A DNA stretch of 64,000 bases, taken from assembly GCA_008508345.1 (NCBI GenBank), contig QNGE01000774.1:152529-216528 (forward strand), in the 5' to 3' direction. Position numbers and translations under genes: made by a program. Positions 50,634 to 60,438 of this stretch are shown piece by piece. The notes under the pieces were generated by a model. The model did no database searches, was not told the DNA's origin, and saw only the letters and a list, made by a program, of their open reading frames with translations. Each line of letters opens with the position of its first letter. The stretch's first letter is position 1. Origin of the DNA: Paragonimus westermani (Eukaryota > Platyhelminthes > Trematoda > Plagiorchiida > Troglotrematidae).

Positions 50634-51383
50634 ATGAAGCCAAGTCGATTTCGAGCGTTCCGTTCCAGAAGAATTCCAGTAAACCTACAGCCAGATGTTA
50701 GACGCAAAATTAAGGACATGCTGAAAGAAAAAATGTTCCAGGGGGCGGATAGCTCGTTCAGTTCTCCCGTTTTGTTAGTGAAAAAGTCCACTGGAAAGTT
50801 CCAGTTTTATGTCAACTTCAGACGGCTCAACCAGATTACAATCACTAAAGTGGTATCCGTTTCAACAGCATCAGAAATTTTCGCTAAACTACAGAACTCC
50901 CGGATATTTACAGTGTTGGACTTGTGGTTAACTTATTGTCAAGCCCCATTCGATAAATCGGACTGAGATAAACCAAATTTCGTGGTGGGAGGAAAACAGT
51001 ATCGTTGCAAACAGATTTCTTTTGAACTGTCGGGTGCCCTTTGTACGTTCAGACGACTGATACTCGAGTTGCTGGACGGAATATACAACACTGTTTTCTA
51101 TAGGGACGATACCGTCATCTACAGCGTCAGTAAAACAGAACATACGGTACATGTTTCAGCTGTGTTGCAGAAGACTGAAACAAGTATACCTACGAATCAA
51201 TACACCAAAGTCGCAACTAGCGAAACAAACGGTTGTATTGCTGGGTCACAAGGCCAGTCACGACGAGGTCCAATCACTACCCGGGAAAATGTGGTGACGA
51301 TCGAGGCTACTGTGGTGCCGACATCGAATGGGACGTTGCGGCAGTTTCTTGGTCGCGTTGGTTTTTTCAGCCGACTGACCTAA
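50634..51383 (+). pseudogene. gypsy reverse transcriptase relic
   Basis: RIPVNLQPDVRRKIKDMLKE is the RT fingers start ('y..p......~~i~eml..g.i'). FSSPVLLVKKSTGKFQFYVN and FRRLNQIT follow (expected 'S.SP~vlVkKKdG..RfcvDyR.LN'), with the usual R-F and D altered. A TGA at 50964-50966 stops the frame after 'DLWLTYCQAPF' (expected 'DL.sGYwQ'). The second frame carries SGALCTFRRLILELLDGIYN and the catalytic box as YRDD (51099-51110), keeping both catalytic aspartates but with arginine in the usual V/I/L position. Confidence 0.8.
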
Positions 51384-51389
51384 ACTTCA

Positions 51390-51770
51390 ATGACCTTGCG
51401 AGCCCATTGTACAAAATATTAAAAAAGAATGGCTGTTTCTTCTGGTTAAAGAAGTTCAGTTAAGCGTTCGTTAAAATCCATTAATTGATAAGGAGGAACA
51501 ATTGACCCTGAAGTTACCGATGGCTTGACAGAGCTTCGTTGTCACAACGGATGTGTGTGGTGCAGGAATCGGAGCCGCACTAAAACAGAAATGCGGCGTT
51601 TTGAAGTATGCCAGTTAGGTACTAAGTCCTGCGGAACGAAACCACCCAACGACAGAGGAGTGTTTGGCGAACGTGTGAGCCTTGGGAAAATAGAGGCCGT
51701 ACTTGGTCGGGTGACGATTTCATACGAAGACCGACCACAAGCCTTTGGGGTGAACTAAATCGACGGAGGA
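51390..51770 (+). pseudogene. gypsy RNase H relic
   Basis: After LRQFLGRVGFFSRLT (the RT thumb 'lr.FLGl.gyYRrFi', ending at 51383) the reading changes frame to LASPLYKILKK, the RT-RNase H connection. A third frame at about 51530-51590 gives VVTTDVCGAGIGAALKQK, the first RNase H strand with its catalytic aspartate. 'KTDHKPL' at about 51725-51745 is the DHkPL block. At least three frame changes in under 400 bases. Confidence 0.65.
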
Positions 51771-51795
51771 CCCCCGACGAAGACTCGCTCGTTGG

Positions 51796-52616
51796 GTGTT
51801 ACGACTACAGGAGAACGACTTCACGATTCGCTATTTAGCCGGAAATGGGAGCTGTGTTCCTGACTTGCTTTCCCGTACGCAACATCTGAATGTGGTACAG
51901 AAGGACGTGATTGGAGTTAACAGTGTTGAACTGGAGAGTGATCCCGTAAAGTTACAAGCAGCACAGACGATGGACAGGGCAATCCGGACAGCGATTGACA
52001 AACTTCTATCGGGAGGACAGCGGTTAAATAGTGTCGAAATTTTGATGCGCCAACTGCCGCAAGGAACGTGCTGTTCATACTGGCGGAGTTGAGAGCGACA
52101 GTGGCGAAGGAATTTCATCAGCTGGCTCATATGGGTTGTCGCCGAACCTGCGAGATGCTGGAACAAAAGGCTTACTAGCCGGGAACGAAGGAGGATGTTA
52201 ACAGGTATGCGCGGGCATGTCAGCAGTATGAGCTGCTGAAGAATAGTGACCACCCCAACCAGCATTCCGCTCAACCACTTCCTATTGAAGAAGTTGGGGA
52301 ATTATGGCCGGTGGATGTGATGGGCTTCTACCCACTAACCACTTCCAGTTACCAATACATAGTCAGCTTGACTGAACATTTCCAAAGGTGGGTCGAAGCA
52401 GCCGCCATACTCGATCAGCAGGCGAACATTGTGTGCACGGCGAAGATGGTACACATCGTTGTAGATGACGGAATATCGCGAAGCATATTGACTGACCAAA
52501 GCCCTTGCTTAGAAAGTGAGCAGTTTGGGGACTGTTTGGAGCGCTTGGCAATCAATAAAATTTACACAACGCCATACCATCCCCAGTCAGACGAAAAGAG
52601 ACAATTGCACATTTAG
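51796..52616 (+). pseudogene. gypsy integrase zinc finger and catalytic core
   Basis: Frame 51796-52092 starts with NDFTIRYLAGNGSCVPDLLS, the RNase H end 'y~f.I.Y..Gk.n.vADaLSR'. A frameshift gives EFHQLAHMGCRRTCEMLEQK and RACQQYELLK, the HHCC zinc finger. The core in frame 52311-52616 has WPVDVMG (first catalytic D, 52314-52316), ILTDQSPCLES (second D, 52494-52496) and TTPYHPQSDEKRQ, where the third acid of the 'nG..ER' block seems lost. The frame ends in TAG at 52614-52616, right where similarity stops. Confidence 0.8.
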
Positions 52617-53165
52617 TGGATGGTTGGGGGTGAAATGAGGAAGTTGGTTTACTGTGATCCATCAACGATTACTACTTTTAACTTTTTCCTTCACGCCTTG
52701 TATACACTTTTTGTTAGGTTCGTCTACACCTTTGTTTGAGAATCCACGTGTTATTTCTTTGAACGTGATTAACCCTGACAACATGCAGGCGTTTCCGCGC
52801 ACCGCTACCCTCATTGTTTTGAGTGAATTGTTTGCTGATGAATTAATTGCACGGCACATTATTCAAGTTGCGCGTAATCACCAACCTACCAACCTCCAAT
52901 CTTTTTCCAACCCAGGTCGTGTATGAAAATGCTCATTTGATACCGTTTTATTCTACATTCTGGCGTTGTTATTCTTTTGTATGTGTTGACCTTTTTAACT
53001 CGACGAACAGCAAGTTTCCAGTGTGTCATCGATACATCTTTTGTTTCATTCGTTCGCATACTTTTGCACCCATTCGTTATCGTCAGAATCTTCTGGTGTT
53101 ATCATATTTGTCGTCACTTTATCATTTAGTTGATTGAGCCACTACATTGAGAGGAAGTGCTTTCA
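52617..53165. other. ~550 bp insert inside the gypsy integrase
   Basis: Similarity to integrase stops at 52616 and resumes at about 53165 with the later part of the domain. The stretch between has no recognised coding content; it begins TGGATGGTTGGGG and is pyrimidine-rich with several long T runs. It may be a solo LTR or another insertion, or a filler that replaced the missing integrase piece (about 60-80 residues are absent). Confidence 0.45.
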
Positions 53166-53640
53166 CTGATTTGGTTGGTCTCTTGCTGTTTGCCACAAGG
53201 AACAGCGAAGAAATCGCTGCCCCAGCTGGTGTGTGGGCGCGTGTTACGCATGCCAGTGGATCTAGAAATTGGCTTATGGACAGAATGATGGATTAGAATG
53301 CGAGTTAGAAGAAGCTCAGGGGTTGGCTAATGGGAACCTGAAAGGCGCAATAGAGGTTGTCAAGACGCAGTCACGTGCCAACTTGTCGGTTCGAGGTACT
53401 GTGTTCACAGCTGGTTCGCAGATTAACTACAGAGGCCGACGGAGTCCGGATGAAGCTCTAGTTGATAAACTGTAAGATACGTCATGTTTAGACCACCTAT
53501 TCGTGTGGCCAAAAATGGTCATATTGAAGTTGGGTAGCCGGTAAAAATTTGTAACTGTGGACTTCGTACATTTGATAAGCATACGCTTACGATTAAAAAA
53601 TAAGGCCACGCACCATGTGTGAAGAGATGGTCATTAGGCA
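53166..53640 (+). pseudogene. gypsy integrase C-terminus relic
   Basis: One frame reads LVCGRVLRMPVDLEIGL (about 53200-53265), matching 'ylLfGRe.RlPvDl..gl', the end of the gypsy integrase core region. A second frame at 53269-53475 is rich in acidic and helical residues and contains VRGTVFTAGSQINYRGRR, matching 'yd.r.r...f..Gd.Vy...~r'. Around 53480-53560 PPIRVAKNGHIEVG may be the 'GPy.V' strand region. Frames change at least twice. Confidence 0.55.
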
Positions 53641-54571
53641 AACCCGAATCGAGTTGTTACCAGTGAAACTGTCAGGATGATTGCAATCCAAAAAGTTGTG
53701 CTTTTTCAGACGTTGGGTTGAAATTCACCCCAATGACTAAAGTAATCGCTCGTGAATTGGGAGCAAATGGTGACGTAACCAGTGGTAAACCGAAGTGATC
53801 AAACTGGGTGGAATTGGAACAAAAACCAAGCCAAACCCGTTGTTAGCCACGACTCATTAGAAACAGAAGATCTGGAGCTGTAAATACATTTATGACTTCC
53901 TCGTAGTTCTGGCTACAGGTAATTTCATGAGGCAATATGTGATTCATGGGGTTAGGGAGGGTGAGACAGATGAGTGACAATTACTGCGCATTCCCATGGT
54001 ACTTGGACCGCCAAGGGTTCACATATTTGTATGTTGTGGGATCATTGGCAGCAAGACAATTCAGACACTGCTCATCGACCGCAGTCGTATGACTCCAGCC
54101 GATGGGAACATGATCATGACGTCCCATTGTTTGCGAGCTGGTAACAGTCAACCTACAACCATCACACAAATCCATTATGGTGACTTAATTTACTGACATC
54201 CCTTCCTTAGGTCTCGTTCGGTAACTAATATTCGCTCAGTCACCTTACGAGAATGTTTTTGGTGGACATTCTCTCAGTGTGTCAGAGGGCATAATGGAAT
54301 CTAAGGTATCCACCTGGCATGTGATGAGAGGTACAAGTCTGAGAAGTGTGAGTTGTATAGCGATCTCTTAGAATGGCCTAATTTTTGTTGGTATTTTGTC
54401 GTAAAATTTGACACTTCCTGTCAAGGCACGTTTGTTTAACACAGTTTTGTGCCCTATTTCCGCTAACTGAAAGTTCCTCGCTTTCCCGTTCCGCGTGCTA
54501 CACGTGGGACGCTTGCTGGATGTACAATTACTTTTTCATCAGTCGTGGCAATATACATAGTAATGAGCTGT
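53641..54571. other. Gap after the gypsy relic
   Basis: No gene or repeat recognised. The 3' LTR of the gypsy relic should lie here if it was kept, but no paired sequence was found near 49 kb. Confidence 0.45.
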
Positions 54572-55236
54572 TTGTTGTCTTATCAATTATTACTATTGAG
54601 TAACCCACCGAATCTGGAGTGAAGCTTCGTGGGACAGTCACCCACAAACTGGTGAGGCCGACGAAAGTGTTGTCGCTGAAATTTGTTCCTTCATTTTCAT
54701 TCCGCGATACGGCGTATTTTAACCTCCATTTTTATTTTGCGCCACTTGATAAGTGAGTTGTTAATTTTTGAGGCATTACATCAATTCTTCACCGACGAAA
54801 CTGTCATATTCCTGAAACAACAGATCTGGCTGGATTTTCTCATCTACTGACACGTATCCTATCCTCGTTTTTACGTATTACAGGTTGCCGAGTCTTGAGA
54901 AGACACTGAGCCCTTAGATTAGCGTGCTGTAGGCACAGTTGTCCTAACAAATCCTCCAGTCTTGGAGGTACACTCCTCACTGTGGCCGAGTTCGTCAACA
55001 ACCGAAATTCGTCTGGTCAGACCAAGTTGAGTCAGCCAGTGTCTGGGCCTCCGGAGGATGTCACAATGCAACTGCGTGACGCCCTTCTTAATGAGCACGT
55101 GGAACATCGCTACGACACTCTTAAGGGGGCCGTAATCTAGCGAGCAACCCATTCAGAGACCTGCTTGAAACAACTATTGTCTTCTGAATTATTCCTATTG
55201 GAACATGGAATGAAGCTTTGTGGGACAGTCACTCAC
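54572..55236 (+). mobile_element. Compact LTR-element-like unit (TRIM-like)
   Basis: Two direct repeats, 54572-54645 and 55174-55236, share TTGTCTT..nATTATTnCTATTG and then TGAAGCTTnGTGGGACAGTC; the first has about 13 extra bases. Right after the first comes TGGTGAGGCCGACG (54651-54664), very close to the primer site of the CsRn1-like element downstream (TGGCGAGGCCGATG). It is followed by a leader with similar wording. A purine-rich AAGGGGGCC sits at 55128-55136 before the second repeat. The order repeat-primer site-short interior-repeat suggests an internally deleted LTR element. The outer repeat borders are not fixed. Confidence 0.5.
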
Positions 55237-55717
55237 AGTGACAAATGGCGGTATTACCATTAGGCTATGTCGTTCTAGCTGCGCGATGCGCCGCGGAACA
55301 GTGGATAATTTTGCTCCCGGAGAGTCATGAACGGTCATATCGTTACTTGTCCAAATGATTGGTCGAACTCGAAAATTGAAACCCACCCTCATTCCGCGTT
55401 AACGTGTGTGAAATGGTGCAGGGAAACGTCTGAATGAAGATAGTGGGTATGTTTGAAATTGTACTTAGTGCAGATCGTGAGATCCATTCAGTAAAATATG
55501 TGTCAGCACTTAATGGGCTGAAAGTCCCAGTCTAGATGGTAGGCAGATACTCCTTAGTTTCGTAGACCTGTAGCGGCCTGGAGATTTCACTGGCCTGCCT
55601 GCGGTGTGATGTGTAAAATAGCTCCAAAACGCATAGTTGCATATTGTACCCAGGCTGTTAAGAAAGCTCGCACGATGTGTACTGTCCGATTGTTTGTCTG
55701 CATGTCGTGTGACTGTG
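55237..55717. other. Spacer between the two LTR elements
   Basis: No gene recognised. A 65-codon frame on the - strand (55392-55195) is not conserved by eye. The CsRn1-like 5' LTR becomes alignable at 55718; whether sequence before this belongs to a longer LTR is open. Confidence 0.45.
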
Positions 55718-55941
55718 ACGCGAACCCGATGGACACACGTGTCACATTCTTTCGGTTTACTCGCTCGTCGACGGCCGGTCTCTAGCTAATTCGCGTGTCG
55801 GTGCCTTTTATAGCGCTATCAGCGACCACTTGTACAATTCGTCAAATAACGTTTTGGTCTCTCTTCTAAACGGCCTTTTGCGTTTCGCGTCTGATAATTG
55901 CGTACCTGGCGAAAAGGCGACTTAGTGCGACGAGCACTAAA
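55718..55941 (+). repeat. 5' LTR of the CsRn1-like element
   Basis: 224 bases match the 3' LTR (60439-60652), with two substitutions in the first 190 bases and a local difference near the end, where this copy has an extra 10 bases (TTAGTGCGAC region). It contains a TATA-like CTTTTATAG at about 55806-55814. The outer border is given by where similarity starts; no TG dinucleotide border or target duplication is clear, so the true LTR may be longer. Confidence 0.85.
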
Positions 55942-55942
55942 T

Positions 55943-55960
55943 TGGCGAGGCCGATGTGAC
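55943..55960 (+). promoter_or_regulatory. Primer binding site of the CsRn1-like element
   Basis: TGGCGAGGCCGATGTGAC begins one base after the shared LTR sequence. It resembles the tRNA-Trp site TGGTGACCCCGACGTGA known for CsRn1-like elements, with four differences. Confidence 0.65.
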
Positions 55961-56077
55961 TGGTGAGCCCGCTCGAATAATTTTTGTTTTCCACAACTTT
56001 TGCATAACTGAGTTGCTATTTTTTATACACTTTACATATTCATTTTTTCAAGTCAATTCATTATCCATTCCGCTATA

Positions 56078-56896
56078 ATGGAGACACAACCGCACGTTTT
56101 GTCAGACGCTTCAGTCAGTGCATTAACCGTACCGTTTGCACCATTTAGAGAGAATACTCCTTAATCGTGGTTTGCTCAGTTAGAAACCACATTTGCGCTA
56201 CGACAGATTAGTTCAGAGCTAACGCGTTTTCATCATGTAGTTGCGGCACTGCCGTCTCATGTCACTGACGAGGTGGACGATATTCTGCAGTGACCGGACT
56301 CCACGAAGCCCCGCGAGAAACTCAAAGCGGCCGTAATTAAGCACGTTGGCTCGTCCGATCTCCAACGTATTTCTCAGCTTCTGAGTGCGACCGAGCTCGG
56401 TGACCGTAAACCATCCCAGATCCTTCGCCACATGCGGTGGTTAGCAGGCACGACGCACATAGAAGAGGCTCTACTTAGAAAGATATGACTACAGCGTTTG
56501 CCTAATGACATGCAAAACATTCTTAGTGCAAACCCATCAGCAACCTTGTCAACCTTGGCTGATGTCGCAGACCGGATCGGGGAAACATACGTCACCACTG
56601 TTTCCCAGCTCGCTCCTAATAGTCAGGGCGCAATTTCTACTTTAAATGCTCAAGTTGCCACCCTAACTAAACAAATTCAGGCCTTAACAACGCAATGTTG
56701 GAGGTCACGCTCGACCACCCCCATTCGACGACACAGTAGCCACGGATGGTTACGTGATTCTCGTCTTTCGCCGCCGGACGCTAATCCGGATCACTGCTGG
56801 TATCATCAGCAATTTTGCAAGAAAGCCCGACGATGCCGACAGCCCTTGGGCCAGTCAGCAAACAGGGCGGCCAACTCCACATGGTTAACGACGTAA
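56078..56896 (+). pseudogene. CsRn1-like Gag
   Basis: Starts at ATG 56078. Three in-frame stops (after 'RENTP', 'DDILQ' and 'LLRKI') interrupt a capsid region with the group's wording (SWFAQLETTFALRQI; VAALP; LGDRKPSQILRHMR; LRLP-type RLPNDMQNIL). The end carries CWYHQQFCKKARRC, the CHCC-type box that replaces the usual CCHC knuckle in this clade, here with the fourth cysteine (expected in 'PC.f') replaced by leucine. The frame ends at a TAA at 56896; pol lies in the -1 frame with about 80 bases of overlap. Confidence 0.85.
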
Positions 56897-57342
56897 CTCG
56901 CCTGCCTGATCGTCTGTTCTTTCTAAAAGATCATGAGTCGAGGATTCGTTATCTTATCGACGCAGGTGCCGAGGTCAACGTGATCCCACCTGAAGTTCAC
57001 GGCTTAAATAGACCATCCATTTCGAGTCTTCGCGCAGCTAACGAAAGCACGATAAAAGTGTTTGGTCAGCTCTCTCGCACACTTAATTTGGGCCTCCGTA
57101 GGTCTTTCCGCTGGATCTTCACGGTCGCCGGCGTCCAAATGGCGATTATCAGCACCAACCTTCCCCAGCACTTCGACCTTTTGGTAGATTCCCGACGACA
57201 GCGTCTAGTCGACCGAACGACAAAGCTTACGGTTACCGGGATTTCGACCCACAAGATATCAATGCGTTTAGTATATCAAAGTTCTACAAAACTAAGCCCC
57301 ATTAGTTTTCTCTTCGATAAGCATCCGACTGTTTTTCGATAG
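56815..57342 (+). pseudogene. CsRn1-like protease and RT linker
   Basis: The frame carries RLFFLKDHESRIRYLIDAGA followed by EVNVIPP, the retropepsin active site of this clade ('FLvDTGAeVSViPP'), with the catalytic D-T-G changed to D-A-G (56959-56970). 'FDLLVDSRRQRLVDRTT' is the flap-to-linker wording 'fgLlvD...~rLid..T'. It ends in TAG at 57340-57342, followed in the same frame by RT. Whether the overlap with Gag is a programmed -1 shift or a mutation cannot be told; I see no clear slippery heptamer. Confidence 0.8.
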
Positions 57343-58100
57343 TATTCATCACTGCCTGCCGTCAGAGGTTCCACGAGGCAACACATAGTCACAACAGGCC
57401 CGCCGGTGTTTGCCAAAGCTCGCAGGGTGACATCAAACAACCTTAAAATAGCCCGTGCTGAGTTTGAGCACATGATCGAGCTGGGAATCATCCCTCCGTC
57501 CAGTAACTTTTGGGCCTCTCCACTCCACATGGTCCCTAAAGCTTCAGGTGATTGGCCCCCTTGTGGAGATTGTCGTTTGCTTAAGAACGCCACAGTACGC
57601 GACAGGTACCCGATTCCGCACGTACAAGACATCACGGCTAGCCTTCATGGTACCAGTGTGTTCTCGAAAATTGATCTGGCGCGCGCATACCACCAGATCC
57701 CGGTTACGGACGAGGATGTCGCCAAGACAGCTATCATCACACCATTCGGCTTGTTCGAATTTCTACGTTTTCCTTTTGGTTTGCGAAACGCTGCACAAAC
57801 GTTTTAGCGTTTTATCGATGACGTCACACGGGGTCTGGATTTCGTCCACCCCTCCATCGACGACCTATTAGTAGCAAGCGCTTCTGAAGACCACCAGATT
57901 CATCTGCGACAGCTCTTCGACAGATTAGCAACTTTTGGCATAACGATTAATGCACAGAAGTGTGTTTTTGGCCACCCAGCAGTAGAGTTTTAGGGCACCA
58001 CGTTGACCAGCGCGGTATTCGACCGCTGACCGATTAGGTAGGAGTAATCCCCGATTTTCCCCGTCCTACCACCCTCGCTGCTATTCGTCGATTTAACGGG
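57343..58100 (+). pseudogene. CsRn1-like reverse transcriptase
   Basis: [15 protein letters not shown] is the typical RT start of the clade, followed by [20 protein letters not shown] and [21 protein letters not shown] carries the first catalytic D, and [20 protein letters not shown] the dNTP-binding region. A TAG at 57805-57807 replaces a sense codon between 'AQTF' and 'RFID'. The catalytic box is SIDD instead of YIDD (57853-57864). After 'KCVFGHPAVEF' a one-base deletion moves 'GHHVDQRGIRPL' to the next frame, where another stop follows. Confidence 0.88.
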
Positions 58101-58690
58101 ATGGTCAACTACTATAGGCGGTTTGTTCCACATTGCGCCCAGCTCATGCAGCCTTTAACCGATTTACTCCGCGGCCGTGTCAAAAAAATCTTAGAGTTAT
58201 CATTGACAGTCATCGAATCGTTTGATAGAATTAAGGATGCATTAGCCACCGCCGTCATGTTGCATCACTTTAACTCAGCCGCGAAAATAAGTGTAGCTGT
58301 TGACGCGTCAGATATCGCAGTCGGCACCGTACTTCAACAGTTTATTGATAAACTCTGGAAACTGCTCGCTTTCTTTTCCAGACATTTGCTTCCGGCTGAA
58401 ACAAGATAAAGCACGTTCGGTCGTGAATTGTTAGCAGTTTACTCAGCCGTTCGTGACTTCCGACATGCCCTCGAGGGAAACCATTTTATGATTTTCACCG
58501 ACCACAAACCCTTGGTTTTTGTTTTCTGCAGGAGGTCTGAAAGCCATTAGCCGTGCGAAGTTCAACATTTGGACTTCGTATCTCAGTTTACGTCTGATGT
58601 ACGCCACGTTTCTGACAGCGGTAACGTTGTGACTGACGCTTTATCCCGAGTGTCGGCACTAGTTGGTCACAACTCAATCGACTTAAACGC
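58101..58690 (+). pseudogene. CsRn1-like RT thumb and RNase H
   Basis: MVNYYRRFVPHCAQLMQPLT is the RT thumb block, and ISVAVDASDIAVGTVLQQ (D at 58302-58304) the RNase H start. TFGRELLAVYSAVRDFRHAL gives the catalytic E; FTDHKPL the next D; VVTDALSR the end, where A before D is T. Stops at 58407-58409 and at 'SH*P' (about 58549) interrupt the frame. RNase H removes the RNA template. Confidence 0.85.
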
Positions 58691-59625
58691 CATGGCTAAC
58701 GCACAACTTTTGGAAAATGAGTTCCACACCTCCTGCCGAGAGTCAGCCCTACGGCTGACTGATCAACATTTGCCGGCGACTGCAAGAACTATCCTCTGCG
58801 ATACCTCTACTGGACATCCACGTCCATTAGTTCCTATTCTTTTCCGACGACGCCTGTTCCACACGCCACACAGCATTGCCCATCCTGGCATTCTGGCCAC
58901 GGCCCAGCTCATTTCCCATAGGTACGTCTGGCCCGGTATGCAAAAGGATCTTTGCACGAGGGCGCAATCTTGCCTAGCTTGCCAACAAGCCAAGGTTCAC
59001 CGCCACGTGTCGGTCTCGATTGGCCGATTCCCTTCGATTACATCTCGACTCGCACATATCCACATCGAGGTTGTATGTCTTTTGCCACATTCCAATGGAA
59101 TGACATCTCTTGACGATGGTAGATCGTTTCACGCGGTGGTCAGAGGGCGTCCCTATACCCGACGTCCGTTCTGAGACCGTAACACGCACACTCGTTGAGC
59201 GTTGGGTAGCATCTCATGGTTGCCTCGCCACGGTTACGACCAACCGTGGCTCTCAATTCGAGAGCGGTTCCACTGCGGAAACACTGAGCGCGCTTGGATG
59301 TCATTGCACGCGGATCACGGCATACCACCCAGCTGCAAACGGTTTGGTCGAACGCTTCCACCGACAAATAAAAGCAGTCCTCGCCGCGGTCGATACATTC
59401 CGTTGCAAAGAAGCCCTGCCAACGGTCTTATTCGGCATCCACGCCGACTTCAAGGTCGACCTTTACGTTTCCAGCGCCGACCTCCTGCACGGCCAACCAC
59501 TGCGTCTTCCTGGCGATTACTTCTCATTCACCACCGACGCCCTCCGATATCTTATGCCAAACAGCCCGCTTCGCACATGCGCCGCCTCCGCGTCACGGAC
59601 ACACGAGGACAAAGCCTCAAGATGA
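58690..59625 (+). pseudogene. CsRn1-like integrase zinc finger and core
   Basis: HTPHSIAHPG...HRYVWPGMQKDL and SCLACQQAK form the HHCC zinc finger. In the core the first catalytic aspartate is glutamate (HIEVVC, 59067-59069) and the second is asparagine (TTNRGSQFES, 59242-59244), while the glutamate is kept (HPAANGLVERFHRQ, 59350-59352) at the expected D,D-35-E spacing. A frame change lies near 59100. The core ends in LLHGQPLRLPGDYF. It would insert the element DNA, but with both aspartates altered it should be inactive. Confidence 0.88.
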
Positions 59626-59996
59626 TTGTTCTTTAAGACCTCCACGACTGCACGTATGTGTTTGTTCGCGTGGATGGTTTACGACGCTCGTTTAAGTGAC
59701 TTTACGAAAATCCTTCCAGAGTACTTTGACGAAAGAATCGTTTCTACGTGCTCGGGCGCCAAGGCATTCGGGACACGGTTAGCATCCATCGTCTGAAACC
59801 TGCCTACTTCGAAAGGACAGAGGAAGCTTTCATTGCTCCTTCGCAGTTCTTGTCGACGCCGGCAACTGTCTCGGAAATGCCTCACCCAAGCGCAGCGTCC
59901 TCAGCAGACATCACGACTTCGCTGATGACGCCAGCACCCACCGGAACGCGTTCATTTCTTAGGGTGCACTGGCCGAAACGCCTCATAGATGATTAG
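59626..59996 (+). pseudogene. CsRn1-like integrase C-terminal domain and pol end
   Basis: After the stop at 59625 other frames continue with CTYVFVRVDGLRRSFK, then (after stops) YVLGRQGIRDTVSIHRLKPA, matching 'th.fvR.d..r.pL...Y.GPy.V..r....f.l...g....v.idRLKpA', the small C-terminal DNA-binding fold. The last frame runs to a TAG at 59994-59996 after a Ser/Thr/Pro-rich tail. Confidence 0.8.
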
Positions 59997-60438
59997 CGTT
60001 TATTAAACCTCGTTTTCTTTCCGGTCATAAAAAATCGCAAACTGTTTTCCGAAAACAAGAAACCGCTTTCAAAACAATTGCGTTTGTTCAGGTTTTTTTC
60101 TCTCTCTCGAATGTTCGTATTTGCTGTATAATCTGGTTGAGCACGTCATTCATTTCTGTACTGATACTCAGCCAGTTCCGTTTTATTTTCTGTCACATAT
60201 CTCATCCGATGCTGGCATGTCTTATGTGGCATCATCGATCGCGGTCATCCTCGAACTCGTATTGAGTGTCGTGCTTGTACGTTCCGTGGATGCCTCGCCT
60301 CGAACACCTTTAACGGTTGTTTGGGCACCTTTGAGAGAGAATACTCGAGTGGGAGCTCGCTAGGAACTGTGGGCATTAGTGCTGCTCCACCTACAGCGTC
60401 TGTCGTACCAATCGCGGGCTGATTGGGTATCAGCTGGT
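59997..60438 (+). other. 3' untranslated part of the CsRn1-like element, with gag-like fragment
   Basis: Non-coding leader to the 3' LTR. At 60284-60346 it contains a stretch similar to the start of Gag at 56105-56163, including GAGAGAATACTC, which translates as 'LTVVWAPLRENT' versus 'LTVPFAPFRENT'. No good polypurine tract is visible directly before the alignable 3' LTR at 60439, which suggests that the 3' LTR starts earlier or that this region was rearranged. Confidence 0.55.

Larger units (their letters stand above)
49641..53640 (+). mobile_element. Decayed Ty3/gypsy retrotransposon, interrupted
   Basis: In + strand order: Gag fragments (about 49740-50020), a mutated protease site (50190), RT (50634-51383), RNase H pieces (about 51390-51770), integrase zinc-finger and core (51796-52616), then about 550 bp with no similarity, then the integrase C-terminal part (53170-53640). 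It carries many stops and frame changes, so it is long dead. It differs in sequence from the - strand gypsy relic at the left edge and from the CsRn1-like element downstream. LTRs were not located. Confidence 0.8.
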
